Shown here in pieces: positions 26,441-35,327 of a DNA stretch of 64,000 nucleotides. This stretch comes from Hydromicrobium sp964517765 (GTDB lineage Bacteria > Actinomycetota > Humimicrobiia > Humimicrobiales > Humimicrobiaceae). Both the position numbers and the translations under genes were made by a program. The notes under the pieces were generated by a model. The model worked only from the letters and a program-made list of their open reading frames with translations, made no database searches and had not been told where the DNA came from. Location: positions 9,261-73,260 of the forward strand of contig CAZFEN010000005.1 of NCBI GenBank assembly GCA_964517765.1, read 5' to 3'. The first letter of the stretch is position 1. The number at the start of each line of letters is the position of its first letter.

Positions 26441-27370
26441 TTGTTAAAAAAAATAATAAAATTAGGCCGTTTTCAGTTTGCGCTTCCGGTATTTATGGTT
26501 TTTTCCTGCGGATCATTATTAGCGATGCTTTCGAGTGATGGATTTTTTAATGTATCCAGGTTTATATTCGGATACCTTATCTTCTTTTCTGCACAGCTTT
26601 CAGTCCAGTATAGCAATGAATATTTTGATTTTGATGCCGACAGATTGACCATCCCGACTTTTTTTTCGGGTGGAAGTAAAGTTCTAAGAAATAATTACAG
26701 TCTAAAGATTTTTTCAAAGTGGATATCGATTTTTTTGGCTATAGTCTCAATAATACTTTCCGTCTTATTTGTTTCAGTTTTTAAAGTATCTATCAGGATA
26801 ATTATCTTAGCTGTATTTGCGAATCTGCTGGGCTGGTTCTATACTGCGCCGCCATTAAGATTTTCATATAGAGGATTAGGTGAGATAACAATTATGTTGA
26901 TCATAGGGATAATGTTGCCCATAGCCGGATTTGTTACTCTCAGAGATACTCTGGATAAAGAAATTATTATAATTCTAATACCACTATTATTGTGCACCGC
27001 TATGCTTTCTATTGCGGTTGAAATTCCTGACTACAAAGCTGACAGGATTTCCGGGAAGAATAATCTTGTTTCGGTATATGGCAGAAAGACAGGGTATTTA
27101 ATGTTAACAGTCTTTTCTTCGGCAGCTTTTGTATACTTTATAATTATAGCCGTGTTGAATATGATATATGGATTTTATAGATATGATATAAATTTTATAC
27201 TGCTCGGATTGGTTTCAATACCTTCCCTCGTGACTTCGTTTTATGGAAGTATGGTCAATCCCTCTGAAAGAAGAAAAATAACATTATTTATAAATGTGAT
27301 TATTTTTTCTTTGTTTTTCATATTGCTTATTTTCAATATTCATTTAATTATTCTGGTTTTATCAGTGTAA
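26441..27370 (+). CDS. UbiA-family prenyltransferase (MenA-like)
   Basis: This ~309-residue membrane enzyme transfers a polyprenyl chain to an acceptor, as in quinone or lipid biosynthesis. Both Asp-rich prenyl-diphosphate/Mg motifs are present: 'NEYFDFDAD' (~residues 61-69) and 'DYKADRISGKNN' (~198-209). About eight hydrophobic helices are visible. The 'GGSKVLRN' insert after the first motif resembles MenA-type enzymes. No other menaquinone gene is in the window, so the acceptor is unknown. The start is undecided: the frame opens at 26426, TTG 26441 has no ribosome site, and no ATG occurs before residue ~19. It ends at a strong terminator. Confidence 0.82.
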   Translation: MLKKIIKLGRFQFALPVFMVFSCGSLLAMLSSDGFFNVSRFIFGYLIFFSAQLSVQYSNEYFDFDADRLTIPTFFSGGSKVLRNNYSLKIFSKWISIFLAIVSIILSVLFVSVFKVSIRIIILAVFANLLGWFYTAPPLRFSYRGLGEITIMLIIGIMLPIAGFVTLRDTLDKEIIIILIPLLLCTAMLSIAVEIPDYKADRISGKNNLVSVYGRKTGYLMLTVFSSAAFVYFIIIAVLNMIYGFYRYDINFILLGLVSIPSLVTSFYGSMVNPSERRKITLFINVIIFSLFFILLIFNIHLIILVLSV

Positions 27371-27392
27371 AAATCTTTTTTAAAAGATTTTT
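27369..27392 (+). terminator. Rho-independent terminator after the prenyltransferase gene
   Basis: A perfect 11-bp A/T-rich stem (27369-27379 with 27382-27392) closes with a 2-nt loop and ends in five T. It overlaps the stop codon. Confidence 0.7.
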
Positions 27393-27470
27393 CATATAAA
27401 TAATCAATTTAAATATTTTATGAATTCATTATAATCTTATTTATAATATTATTTTAAAAAGAAGGTTAAA

Positions 27471-27797
27471 ATGAGTTTTTACGAAATCGCAAAAGCTGAC
27501 GATATACCAGAGGGAACAATGAAGGCCGTATCGGTTCAGGACAAAGAATTAATTGTAGTAAATTATGAAGGCAATTTTTATGCCATAAACAGAAGATGCA
27601 CGCATATGAGCGGTGATCTATTAAAAGGAAAGCTTGAGGGAAAAATAGTTACATGCCCGAGACATGGTTCCAGGTTTGATGTCACAACGGGAAAAAGCAT
27701 TTCAGGACCCAGAATAGGTTTTCTTAAGCTAAAGACAAAAGACGAACCAAACTATCAGGTAAAAGTCGAAAATGGCAGCATCAAAATAGATATTTGA
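27471..27797 (+). CDS. Rieske-type 2Fe-2S ferredoxin (NirD/BphF-like)
   Basis: This small soluble electron carrier has 108 residues. The Rieske motifs are C-x-H in 'RRCTHMSG' (~residues 42-49) and C-x2-H in 'CPRHGSRF' (~62-69), which bind the 2Fe-2S cluster by two Cys and two His. It lacks the disulfide Cys of cytochrome-bc1 Rieske proteins and has no membrane anchor, matching stand-alone ferredoxins of dioxygenases or nitrite reductase. No oxygenase or reductase partner is nearby, so its partner is unknown. An AGAAGG site precedes ATG 27471. It stands alone after the terminator. Confidence 0.88.
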   Translation: MSFYEIAKADDIPEGTMKAVSVQDKELIVVNYEGNFYAINRRCTHMSGDLLKGKLEGKIVTCPRHGSRFDVTTGKSISGPRIGFLKLKTKDEPNYQVKVENGSIKIDI

Positions 27798-27814
27798 CAT
27801 AAAGTCTTTTATAA

Positions 27815-27982
27815 AGAAACGATCCATGGACGGATCTGAATGATATATTGAGTTTCTATAACGATACTCCCGAACCAAAGGAATTTTACAGGATCGAAAA
27901 CACAAAACACCGCTTCGAAAGCTGCAGCTATTTTCAGGATAACCCCGGGAAATTGATAGATTGGCTGAATAGGTGGATGTAA
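27815..27982 (+). pseudogene. C-terminal remnant of an alpha/beta hydrolase
   Basis: An open stretch of ~55 codons, beginning after an in-frame stop at 27812-27814 and ending at TAA 27980-27982, reads 'DPWTDLNDILSFYN', 'PKEFYRIENTKHRF' and 'LIDWLNRWM'. This is the pattern of the last third of an alpha/beta hydrolase: the Asp region, then a catalytic-His strand 'KHRF', then a terminal helix. There is no start codon or ribosome site, and nothing upstream matches the rest of the enzyme. It is most likely a decayed or deletion-truncated gene. Its end overlaps the opposite-strand remnant by ~49 bp. Confidence 0.55.
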
Positions 27983-28616
27983 TTTTCTTTTTTTATTGTT
28001 GGTACAAATGCTGAAAAACTTTCAAATTTATCCCATTCATCTATACTGACGTCTATAATCGGGGCAGTATAGCATTTATACGAAAATATAGGAATTCCGG
28101 TGGGTATGGTATTCTGGGTCCTGAAAATAGCCTGATCAAGGACCTGGTTTTTCTTTTCTTCGACATTGACGCTAATAACATTGTCTCCTTCGGGCTCTAT
28201 ATCATACCGGACTGTAAATGTTATTGTATTTGAGTTTGTTATTATATTACCGGCACTATCTATAAGCTGAGCCATAATTTCATATTCACCCGAACTGCCT
28301 GGATTCCAGTTATATTCGTAAGGGGGAGAAGTAAATGATTTTATTTCATTATCATTTACCAGGACTTTTATGATATAGTCTGTACTCTCTACTTCCGGTG
28401 CCCTGATCTCTATATAGGGACAGCTTCACTTTCATTGATAAAATCAAAAGCTTTATCATTTGTAGGAGAAGATATAAAAAGCGTGTATTCTACCTCTTCT
28501 ACGGTTTCTTCTTCTGCCCTGAAAAGAAAGTTAATGGCATGCAGCTTATAATCGAGAAAAATATTATCACTGCTGTTATAAGGATTAGCCAAACAGGATA
28601 TAGGGGATTTTGTCCA
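27934..28616 (-). pseudogene. Frameshifted remnant of an Ig-like-domain surface protein
   Basis: Two minus-strand reading frames join at about 28415 with a frameshift. The first (28616 down to ~28410) has no ATG and begins after a stop. It reads 'CLANPYNSSDNIFL' and 'AEEETVEEVEYTLF'. The second (from ~28425 to 27934) contains 'APEVESTDYIIKVLVND', 'SPPYEYNWNPGSSGEYEI' and 'AQLIDSAGN', a pattern typical of bacterial Ig-like domains (PY...W....GxY.....DxxGN). The signal peptide and the N-terminus are missing. The gene lies directly after the EF-G-like gene. A sequencing indel could explain the frameshift but not the missing start. Confidence 0.5.
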
Positions 28617-28646
28617 TTATAGGCTTATGTCTTTTGTGGATCTTTT

Positions 28647-30728
28647 TCATTCCTTCTGCTTGTTCCTTTCTTCGGTTATTTTCTGAGCCAGCATTGGCGG
28701 AACTTCTTCGTAATGTGAAAATTTTTGAGTGAAGCGCCCTCTTCCCTGGGTAAGAGAAGTCAAATCAATAGTATAATTAAAAGTCTCAGATTGGGGTAAA
28801 GAAGCCTTGATCAGTTGCTTTTTATTTTCAATCGGGTTTATCGAGATAATTTTTCCTCTCTTTGAATTTATATCGCCGATTATATCTCCCATATATTTCT
28901 CAGGCACAGTGATTTCAAGTTCATTGATGGGCTCCAGAATAACGGGAGAAGCTTCCTGCATGCCCTTTTTAAATGCCATGGATGCCGCAATTTTAAAGGC
29001 CATCTCGGAAGAATCGACAGTATGATACGATCCGTCATATAAATCTACACTTACATCTACTACGGGAGATTCTGCAAGAACACCTTTCAGAAGTGCCTCC
29101 CTGATACCTTTTTCCACGCCAGGTATATATCCTTTTGGTATCGCACCGCCAAAAATACTGTTCTTAAACTCAAAACCTCCGCCACCTGGCAGCGGTTTGA
29201 TCTCGATTAAAACATGTCCGTATTGCCCTCTGCCACCGGATTGTTTTTTATATTTGTATTCCGCTTTAGCATCTTTTCTTATCGTCTCCTTATATGCAAC
29301 CAGAGGTGTCAATATATCAATATCGATATCAAATTTCTCTTTTAGCTTCTCTTTAACCATGGAAATATGAAGTTCTCCCATGCCCCAGATCATGTTCTGA
29401 TGCACTTCTAGGTTTAGCTCCTGTTTTATTGTCGGATCTTCCTGAATCAATTTGGAAAGTCCGTTACTTATTTTTTCTTCATCGCCTTTGCTCCTGGGTA
29501 TGACAGCTCTGGGCAGTGTGGGAGAATAATATTCCGTTTCAGGTATTTTCAACGGTTGATCCTGACCGGAGATAGTGTCATCATTTAAAATGTCCATAAT
29601 CTTTGAAACGGCCACAATTTCTCCGCAGGAAGCTTCGCCTGTATCAATTTGATTTTTACCCTGGAGTTTGAACAAATTGGAGAATTTATAAGTTTTTCCG
29701 GAACTTGAAACATAATAACTTTCATTGATCCTGATGGTTCCCGAAAAAATTCTGAATATCGATAACTTGCCTATATAAGGATCTGCCATTGTTTTAAAAA
29801 CATATGCCAGTACCGGCTTATCAGGTGTGGGTTTAATTTCTATTTCTGATTTATTATTCAAATCCTGCGCCTTTACGGGCGATACATCAAGTGCGGAAGG
29901 AAGTAGAGAATTTATATAGTCCATTAATATATCTATGCCAAAATTTTTTCCGGAGGAAATTGCAAATACCGGAATAACCTTACCTTCCATTACGGCTTTT
30001 TTGAGGTTTTCGTTTATTACGGTTTCATCGATTTTTTCACCTTCCAGATATTTGTTAAGCAGTCCGTCATCTGTTTCCACGATGGTTTCGATAAGTTCAT
30101 TATGGTGACGTTCGATCTGATTCTTAATGCTTTCATCTATTGGAATCTTATTACCGGTAAAAATCTTATCTTTATATTCATATGCCTGATTTTGAAGTAT
30201 ATCGGCGACTTTTGAAAAATTTTCACCGCTGTTCAGCGGAACGGTTACAGGTACAAGTTTTAGCCTGTATTCATTTTTTATATCTTCAATGACTTTAGAA
30301 TAATCTATATTTTCAAGGTCCAATTTATTTAATACGAGAAATGCAGGTTTGGGATTTTTGCCAAGTAATTCCATTACCAACTCGGTTGGAGCCTGCACTC
30401 CTGATTTTACATCAATAACCAGAAGTGCACTGTCTATTACTTTGATTGCGGCCTGTGTTTGTCCTATGAAATCCATATATCCCGGACAGTCTATAAGGTT
30501 TATATTAAAATCTTTCCATTTATAATTAAGTATACTTGAATTTATGCTGAAACCTTTTCTGGTTTCCAGCGGGCTAAAATCCGAAGTCGTATTTTTTGCT
30601 TCTATGGTTCCAAGCCTATCGATTGATTTAGAATTGAATAAAATGCATTCTGTAAGCGTGGTTTTCCCGGTCCCATTTCCAGAGATAAGTCCGATAACTT
30701 TATTATTAGAGCAACTTTTACCATTCAT
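28647..30728 (-). CDS. Elongation factor G-like translational GTPase (EF-G-II type)
   Basis: This 693-residue protein has the full EF-G domain order: GTPase, beta-barrel domain II, domains III-V ('HISMVKEKLKEKF', 'GGRGQYGHVLIEI', 'VPEKYMGDIIGDINSKRGKI'). The P-loop reads 'GNGTGKTT' (residues 17-24) where canonical EF-G has GHxDxGKTT; G3 is 'DCPGYMDF' and G4 'NKLDL'. These changes mark the divergent EF-G2/EF-G-like branch and not the main fusA. I start at ATG 30728, which has GGAGGG 5 nt upstream. It is not in a ribosomal protein operon. Its role (ribosome recycling, stress translation) is unknown. Confidence 0.85.
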   Translation of the reverse strand: MNGKSCSNNKVIGLISGNGTGKTTLTECILFNSKSIDRLGTIEAKNTTSDFSPLETRKGFSINSSILNYKWKDFNINLIDCPGYMDFIGQTQAAIKVIDSALLVIDVKSGVQAPTELVMELLGKNPKPAFLVLNKLDLENIDYSKVIEDIKNEYRLKLVPVTVPLNSGENFSKVADILQNQAYEYKDKIFTGNKIPIDESIKNQIERHHNELIETIVETDDGLLNKYLEGEKIDETVINENLKKAVMEGKVIPVFAISSGKNFGIDILMDYINSLLPSALDVSPVKAQDLNNKSEIEIKPTPDKPVLAYVFKTMADPYIGKLSIFRIFSGTIRINESYYVSSSGKTYKFSNLFKLQGKNQIDTGEASCGEIVAVSKIMDILNDDTISGQDQPLKIPETEYYSPTLPRAVIPRSKGDEEKISNGLSKLIQEDPTIKQELNLEVHQNMIWGMGELHISMVKEKLKEKFDIDIDILTPLVAYKETIRKDAKAEYKYKKQSGGRGQYGHVLIEIKPLPGGGGFEFKNSIFGGAIPKGYIPGVEKGIREALLKGVLAESPVVDVSVDLYDGSYHTVDSSEMAFKIAASMAFKKGMQEASPVILEPINELEITVPEKYMGDIIGDINSKRGKIISINPIENKKQLIKASLPQSETFNYTIDLTSLTQGRGRFTQKFSHYEEVPPMLAQKITEERNKQKE

Positions 30729-30986
30729 TAGCACCCTCCGCAAAAGTGTAAGATTTTTTAGATAGTACTTAAGCCGCAATTAGGCAATAGAAGAAATATA
30801 CCATAAAAATATTTTTGTGTAAAAACAATATTGGCATGCCTGCAGGGTCCGAAATTGACCATGGCCCATGATTATATTTTTGCAATTGGTTATATGATAT
30901 AATTTAAAGTTGTTTATTTTTAATGTGGAAAAATGTAAAATATTTTATTTTAGAAATGATTAAAATCAAGCAGTCAGGAGGTTAGT

Positions 30987-31556
30987 ATGCTACCAGGTGT
31001 AATTGCTGCAATAGCAGTGATATTTGGAATAGTGATACTGTTAGTTGTGATCGTGATAGGGGTGTATAATTCCATAGTATCACTGAGAAATAAAGTAGAT
31101 AACTCGTGGCATCAAATCGATGTGCAGTTACGTAAAAGATATGATCTGATACCAAATCTGGTCGAAACCGTTAAGGGGTATGCAAAACATGAAAGGGAAA
31201 CCCTGGAAAAAGTAATAAGCGCCAGGAAAATGGGAATTGATGCTAAAACGGTAAAAGATCAGGCTAAAGCCGAAAATATGATAACCGGGACCTTGAAGTC
31301 ATTATTTGCATTGTCTGAAAATTACCCCAATCTTAAAGCTGACCAGCATTTTTCAAGATTAATGGAACAGTTGAATGGTATTGAAAGCAATATTGCATAT
31401 GCCAGACAGTTTTATAATGATATGGTCATGAAGCTTAATACCAGAATACAGACTTTTCCGGGAAATATGTTCGCCCGAATGTTTAATTTCACTACCCGTG
31501 ATTATTTTGAAATAGAAGAAGCCACAGCCAGAGAGCCGGTCAGGGTCCAGTTCTAG
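30987..31556 (+). CDS. lemA: LemA family protein
   Basis: This 189-residue protein has one N-terminal membrane helix (residues ~5-28) and a long helical cytoplasmic or extracytoplasmic part with the LemA signature 'NSWHQIDVQLRKRYDLIPNLV' followed by 'VKGYAKHE'. The C-terminal 'FPGNMFARMFNF' is also typical. LemA proteins have no assigned reaction, but lemA and htpX form a conserved pair, as here (33-bp spacing). A strong AGGAGG site precedes ATG 30987. It begins a long co-directional run of genes. Confidence 0.93.
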   Translation: MLPGVIAAIAVIFGIVILLVVIVIGVYNSIVSLRNKVDNSWHQIDVQLRKRYDLIPNLVETVKGYAKHERETLEKVISARKMGIDAKTVKDQAKAENMITGTLKSLFALSENYPNLKADQHFSRLMEQLNGIESNIAYARQFYNDMVMKLNTRIQTFPGNMFARMFNFTTRDYFEIEEATAREPVRVQF

Positions 31557-31589
31557 AAAAATAGTTTAGAAAAAGGTGTGATTTAAGTA

Positions 31590-32531
31590 ATGTATGAACA
31601 AATTGCCAGCAACAGGGCAAAAACTGTATTTATAATAATAGGATTTGTTGTTTTTATAGCCGCTGTAGGATTTGCAGTGGGTTATTATGTCGACTATCGT
31701 TATGGTATAAATAGGAGTAATTCCATACTATTTATGGTATTCGCTTTAATACTGGCCACCATTATGAGTTTTTCCAGTTATTATTACAGCGATAAAATAG
31801 TACTTGGTCTCACACGGGCAAGACTTATATCCAGAGAGGAAGATCCAAGAATATACTATATGGTAGAGGGACTAACAATAGCAGCAGGGTTGCCCATGCC
31901 TAAGATTTATGCAATAGAGGATGAAGGAATGAACGCATTTGCCACCGGTCGAAATCCTCAGAACAGTGCAATAGTCTTTACCCGCGGTCTGCTTAATAAT
32001 TTAAATGATGAGGAACTTAAAGGAGTAATATCTCACGAGCTTTCTCATATAAAGAATTACGACATACTGCTGGGAACAATAGTGGTCATTCTGGTGGGAA
32101 TGGTGACTATAATAAGTAATATTATATTACGCAGCTTTATTTTCGGAGGCAGGGGAAGGAGATCCAGTAAAAGTTCAGGTGGAAATCTAATAACCGTTAT
32201 ATTTCTTGTAGTGGGGATAGCGCTTTTGATATTATCACCGATAATTGCTACTCTGATAAGATTGGCAATAAGCAGAAACAGAGAATTTTTAGCTGATTCG
32301 ACCGGTGCCCTGGTTTCAAGGTATCCGGCAGGACTGGCGAGTGCACTGAGAAAAATAAGCAGTCACAGTGCTGTTAAAACAGCAAATAGTGCGACTGCAC
32401 ATCTTTTTATAGCTAATCCGATTGCAGGAAAATCAAAGGCATTCTTTAGTAATCTATTCAGCACTCATCCTCCTACTGAGGAAAGGATCAAAAGGCTGGA
32501 AAGCATGTCTTTGGGAGTGGGTGTAAAATAA
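31590..32531 (+). CDS. htpX: Membrane zinc metalloprotease HtpX
   Basis: This 313-residue M48-family protease degrades damaged membrane proteins. Two N-terminal helices (~15-35 and ~46-65) and two more (~165-185, ~200-225) flank the cytoplasmic catalytic part. The zinc motif is 'HELSH' (HExxH, ~residues 149-153), with the third ligand Glu in 'SRNREFLADS' (~230). It is downstream of lemA. AAAGGTGTGATTTAA precedes the ATG, which fits a weak ribosome site. Confidence 0.93.
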   Translation: MYEQIASNRAKTVFIIIGFVVFIAAVGFAVGYYVDYRYGINRSNSILFMVFALILATIMSFSSYYYSDKIVLGLTRARLISREEDPRIYYMVEGLTIAAGLPMPKIYAIEDEGMNAFATGRNPQNSAIVFTRGLLNNLNDEELKGVISHELSHIKNYDILLGTIVVILVGMVTIISNIILRSFIFGGRGRRSSKSSGGNLITVIFLVVGIALLILSPIIATLIRLAISRNREFLADSTGALVSRYPAGLASALRKISSHSAVKTANSATAHLFIANPIAGKSKAFFSNLFSTHPPTEERIKRLESMSLGVGVK

Positions 32532-32550
32532 CCGGAGGTGTTTTAATAAT

Positions 32551-33432
32551 ATGGAAAAAGGAACATTAAAAGTAAAGTCGGGGCTTGCCCAGATGCTTAA
32601 GGGCGGAGTGATAATGGATGTAACCTCTGTGGAACAGGCAAAAATTGCAGAGGAAGCAGGAGCAGTATCGGTAATGGCGCTCGAAAGGATACCGGCGGAT
32701 ATAAGAGCAACCGGCGGCGTAGCAAGGATGACCGATCCTGAAATAATATTAAAGATCATGGATGCCGTTTCCATTCCTGTAATGGCAAAAGCAAGAATAG
32801 GACATTTTGCGGAGGCACAGATCCTGGAGTCTATTGGCGTAGATTATATAGATGAGAGTGAAGTACTGACTCCGGCAGATGAGAAGTATCATATAAACAA
32901 GTGGAACTTTAAGATTCCATTTGTATGCGGTGCCACGAATCTGGGAGAAGCCTTAAGAAGAATAGGTGAAGGTGCCGCGATGATAAGGACAAAAGGGGAA
33001 GCCGGTACAGGGGACGTCATAGAAGCAGTAAAACATATGAGGTGTATAAAAGACGAGATTGTAAAAGTTGCTTCACTGCCCAGGGAGGAGCTTATGACGA
33101 TATCAAAAGAAATGGGTGCTCCTTACGATCTTGTGATATATGTCCATGAGAACAAGAATTTACCGGTGGTGAATTTTTCTGCCGGTGGAATATCAACTCC
33201 TGCCGATGCCGCAATGATTATGCAGCTTGGTGCGGACGGTATTTTCGTAGGTTCGGGGATTTTTAAATCAGAAAATCCTTCAAAGATGGCTCAGGCTATT
33301 GTCGAAGCTACTACTCATTATAATAATCCCGAAGTTCTTGCAAGAGTTTCGAGGGGACTGGGAAATCCGATGAGAGGGACTGCCGTATTGACACTTTCGA
33401 AAGAGGAAGTAATCTCGAATAGAGGATGGTAA
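32551..33432 (+). CDS. pdxS: Pyridoxal 5'-phosphate synthase subunit PdxS
   Basis: PdxS makes PLP from ribose 5-phosphate, glyceraldehyde 3-phosphate and ammonia supplied by PdxT. The 293-residue TIM barrel is very highly conserved: 'GGVIMDVTSVEQAKIAEEAGA' region, 'PVMAKARIGHFAEAQ' with its catalytic Lys, 'YIDESEVLTPAD', and 'GAAMIRTKGEAGTG' with the second Lys. The CGGAGG site at ~32532 precedes ATG 32551. pdxT follows after 6 bp. This is the DXP-independent vitamin B6 route. Confidence 0.97.
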   Translation: MEKGTLKVKSGLAQMLKGGVIMDVTSVEQAKIAEEAGAVSVMALERIPADIRATGGVARMTDPEIILKIMDAVSIPVMAKARIGHFAEAQILESIGVDYIDESEVLTPADEKYHINKWNFKIPFVCGATNLGEALRRIGEGAAMIRTKGEAGTGDVIEAVKHMRCIKDEIVKVASLPREELMTISKEMGAPYDLVIYVHENKNLPVVNFSAGGISTPADAAMIMQLGADGIFVGSGIFKSENPSKMAQAIVEATTHYNNPEVLARVSRGLGNPMRGTAVLTLSKEEVISNRGW

Positions 33433-33438
33433 AAAGAA

Positions 33439-34035
33439 GTGGGTATCATAGCAGGCGTTCTTTCCCTCCAGGGAGCTTTTAAAGAACATATAAATAAATT
33501 GAGAGAGTGCGGGGTATCCGCGGTGGAAGTAAGGTTTCCCGAACAGCTTGAAAAAATCGATGGACTTATTATTCCGGGTGGTGAGAGTACCACCATAAAT
33601 AAATTGCTTGAAATATATAAATTTAAAGATAACCTTGATAAGTTCAACAGTAAACATAAACCCATATTTGGTACCTGTGCAGGTTTGATTCTGCTGGCAA
33701 AAAACATCGAAGGGGAAGATAAGGGTCTGGATTATATAGATATCAAGGTACGGAGAAATGCATACGGACGTCAGGCAGATAGTTTTGAGGAACTGCTTGA
33801 TATAAGTCTTGATAGAAGTGAGAACGGCGGCAAATTCAAATCCGTTTTTATAAGAGCACCAAAAATTATAAGCGCAGGCAAAGAAGTTGCGATTTTAGCA
33901 AGATATAATGAGGATATGGTACTGGCAAGAGAAAATAATGTCATGGTTTGTACTTTTCATCCCGAGCTAACGGATGATCTCAGGATACATAAATATTTTA
34001 TAAATATGATTAAAAATTATAAAGGAGAGAATTGA
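33439..34035 (+). CDS. pdxT: Pyridoxal 5'-phosphate synthase glutaminase subunit PdxT
   Basis: PdxT hydrolyses glutamine and channels ammonia to PdxS. The 198-residue class I-type glutaminase has 'GGESTTINKLL' (~residues 47-57), the nucleophile Cys in 'GTCAGLILLA' (~76-85) and the His-Glu pair in 'TFHPELTDD' (~172-180). It starts with GTG at 33439, 6 bp after pdxS, and its stop overlaps the yebC start by one base. It is therefore co-translated with both neighbours. Confidence 0.95.
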   Translation: MGIIAGVLSLQGAFKEHINKLRECGVSAVEVRFPEQLEKIDGLIIPGGESTTINKLLEIYKFKDNLDKFNSKHKPIFGTCAGLILLAKNIEGEDKGLDYIDIKVRRNAYGRQADSFEELLDISLDRSENGGKFKSVFIRAPKIISAGKEVAILARYNEDMVLARENNVMVCTFHPELTDDLRIHKYFINMIKNYKGEN

Positions 34036-34784
34036 TGTCCGGTCATTCAAAGTGGCATTCAATCAAACATAAAAAAGCTAAGGAAGATGCAAAGAGGGGC
34101 AATATGTTCGGTAAACTTAGCAGAAATATAATTGTGGCGGTAAAAGAAGGAGGAGGAAGCGATCCCAGAGACAATATAGCTCTTGCCAATGCAATTGCAA
34201 AAGCCAAAGAATATAATATGCCCCAGAGCAACATAGAGAGGGCGGTTAAAAAAGGAACCGGTGAAATAGAGGGAGGAAATTTCGAGAGCATTCTTTACGA
34301 AGGTTATGGTCCCGGTGGGATAGCTATAATAGTAGAAGTGATGACAGAGAACAGAAATAGAACCGCTTCGGATGTAAGAAACATTTTAAGCAGATATAAT
34401 GGAACCCTGGGTGAGAGTGGAAGTGTGAGCTGGCAATTCGAAAGAAAAGGTATGATTATAGTGGAGCGAAGTGAAGTCAAAAATGAGGAAGAATTTATGC
34501 TCGGTATGATTGATAGTGGTGCTGAAGATATAGATGAAGATGATGATGTATATGAAATTAAAACTCCTCCTGTTGAATTTATAAAAGTAAGGGAAGCTCT
34601 CGAAAAAAATAAGATAAATATAAAATCCAGTGAACTGGGGCTTATACCCAAATCAGCTATTAAATTGTCTAAAGAAGAAAGCGTCAAAGTACTGAAACTG
34701 CTCAACGCACTTGATGAACACGATGATGTCCAGAATGTAACCTCTAATCTTGAGATCTCGGATGAGATATTAAGCGAAGTATAA
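34035..34784 (+). CDS. yebC: YebC/PmpR family regulatory protein (TACO1-like)
   Basis: This 249-residue member of the YebC/TACO1 family is recently linked to relief of ribosome stalling at proline-rich stretches and previously annotated as a transcription regulator. The start 'MSGHSKWHSIKHKKAKED' is diagnostic, as are 'GGSDPRDNIALANAI' and 'YEGYGPGGIAIIVE'. The ATG at 34035 is served by AAAGGAGAG inside the end of pdxT; a TTG codon just before it is not needed. It precedes ruvC, a conserved arrangement. Confidence 0.95.
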   Translation: MSGHSKWHSIKHKKAKEDAKRGNMFGKLSRNIIVAVKEGGGSDPRDNIALANAIAKAKEYNMPQSNIERAVKKGTGEIEGGNFESILYEGYGPGGIAIIVEVMTENRNRTASDVRNILSRYNGTLGESGSVSWQFERKGMIIVERSEVKNEEEFMLGMIDSGAEDIDEDDDVYEIKTPPVEFIKVREALEKNKINIKSSELGLIPKSAIKLSKEESVKVLKLLNALDEHDDVQNVTSNLEISDEILSEV

Positions 34785-34794
34785 ATATTTAAAA

Positions 34795-35319
34795 ATGACG
34801 GATGATAGAATAAGAATATTAGGAATAGACCCGGGATTGGAAACTACAGGAATAAGTATACTGGACATAAGAAAAGGAGATTATTACCCTGTATATTCTG
34901 ATTGTATCATCACAAAAAAGACCAGACCCGTCTGTGAAAGATTAGAAGATATCTACACAACAATCAATCAATTAATCAAGAAGTACTCCCCTGATTGTCT
35001 GGCAATAGAAGAAATTTTTTTTAATATGAATGTCAAATCGGCTATGGATGTTAGCCAGGCAAGGGGGGTCTCTATTCTTGCAGGAAGTATCAACAATCTG
35101 GAGATATACGAGTATACCCCACTTGAGGTAAAGCAGGCCATTGTTGGTTATGGTAAAGCAACAAAGAAGCAGATAAAATATATGTTAAAGATTATTTTAA
35201 AAATTGAAGATAATTTCTTTCCTAAAAAAGATGATGCATGGGACGCAATGGCTATATCGGTATGTCATGCAAACAATAAAAAGTTTCAAGATAAGGTTAA
35301 AATTATTAAAAATTATTGA
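34795..35319 (+). CDS. ruvC: Holliday junction resolvase RuvC
   Basis: This endonuclease cuts Holliday junctions symmetrically during recombination repair. The 174-residue RNase H-fold protein shows its acidic catalytic residues in 'LGIDPGLETTG' (Asp ~11), 'LAIEEIFF' (Glu ~70) and 'KKDDAWDAMAI' (Asp pair, ~142-147). It is the first of ruvC-ruvA-ruvB and overlaps nothing upstream (10-bp gap from yebC). The ruvA start lies 8 bases after its stop. Confidence 0.94.
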   Translation: MTDDRIRILGIDPGLETTGISILDIRKGDYYPVYSDCIITKKTRPVCERLEDIYTTINQLIKKYSPDCLAIEEIFFNMNVKSAMDVSQARGVSILAGSINNLEIYEYTPLEVKQAIVGYGKATKKQIKYMLKIILKIEDNFFPKKDDAWDAMAISVCHANNKKFQDKVKIIKNY

Positions 35320-35327
35320 CAGGTTAT

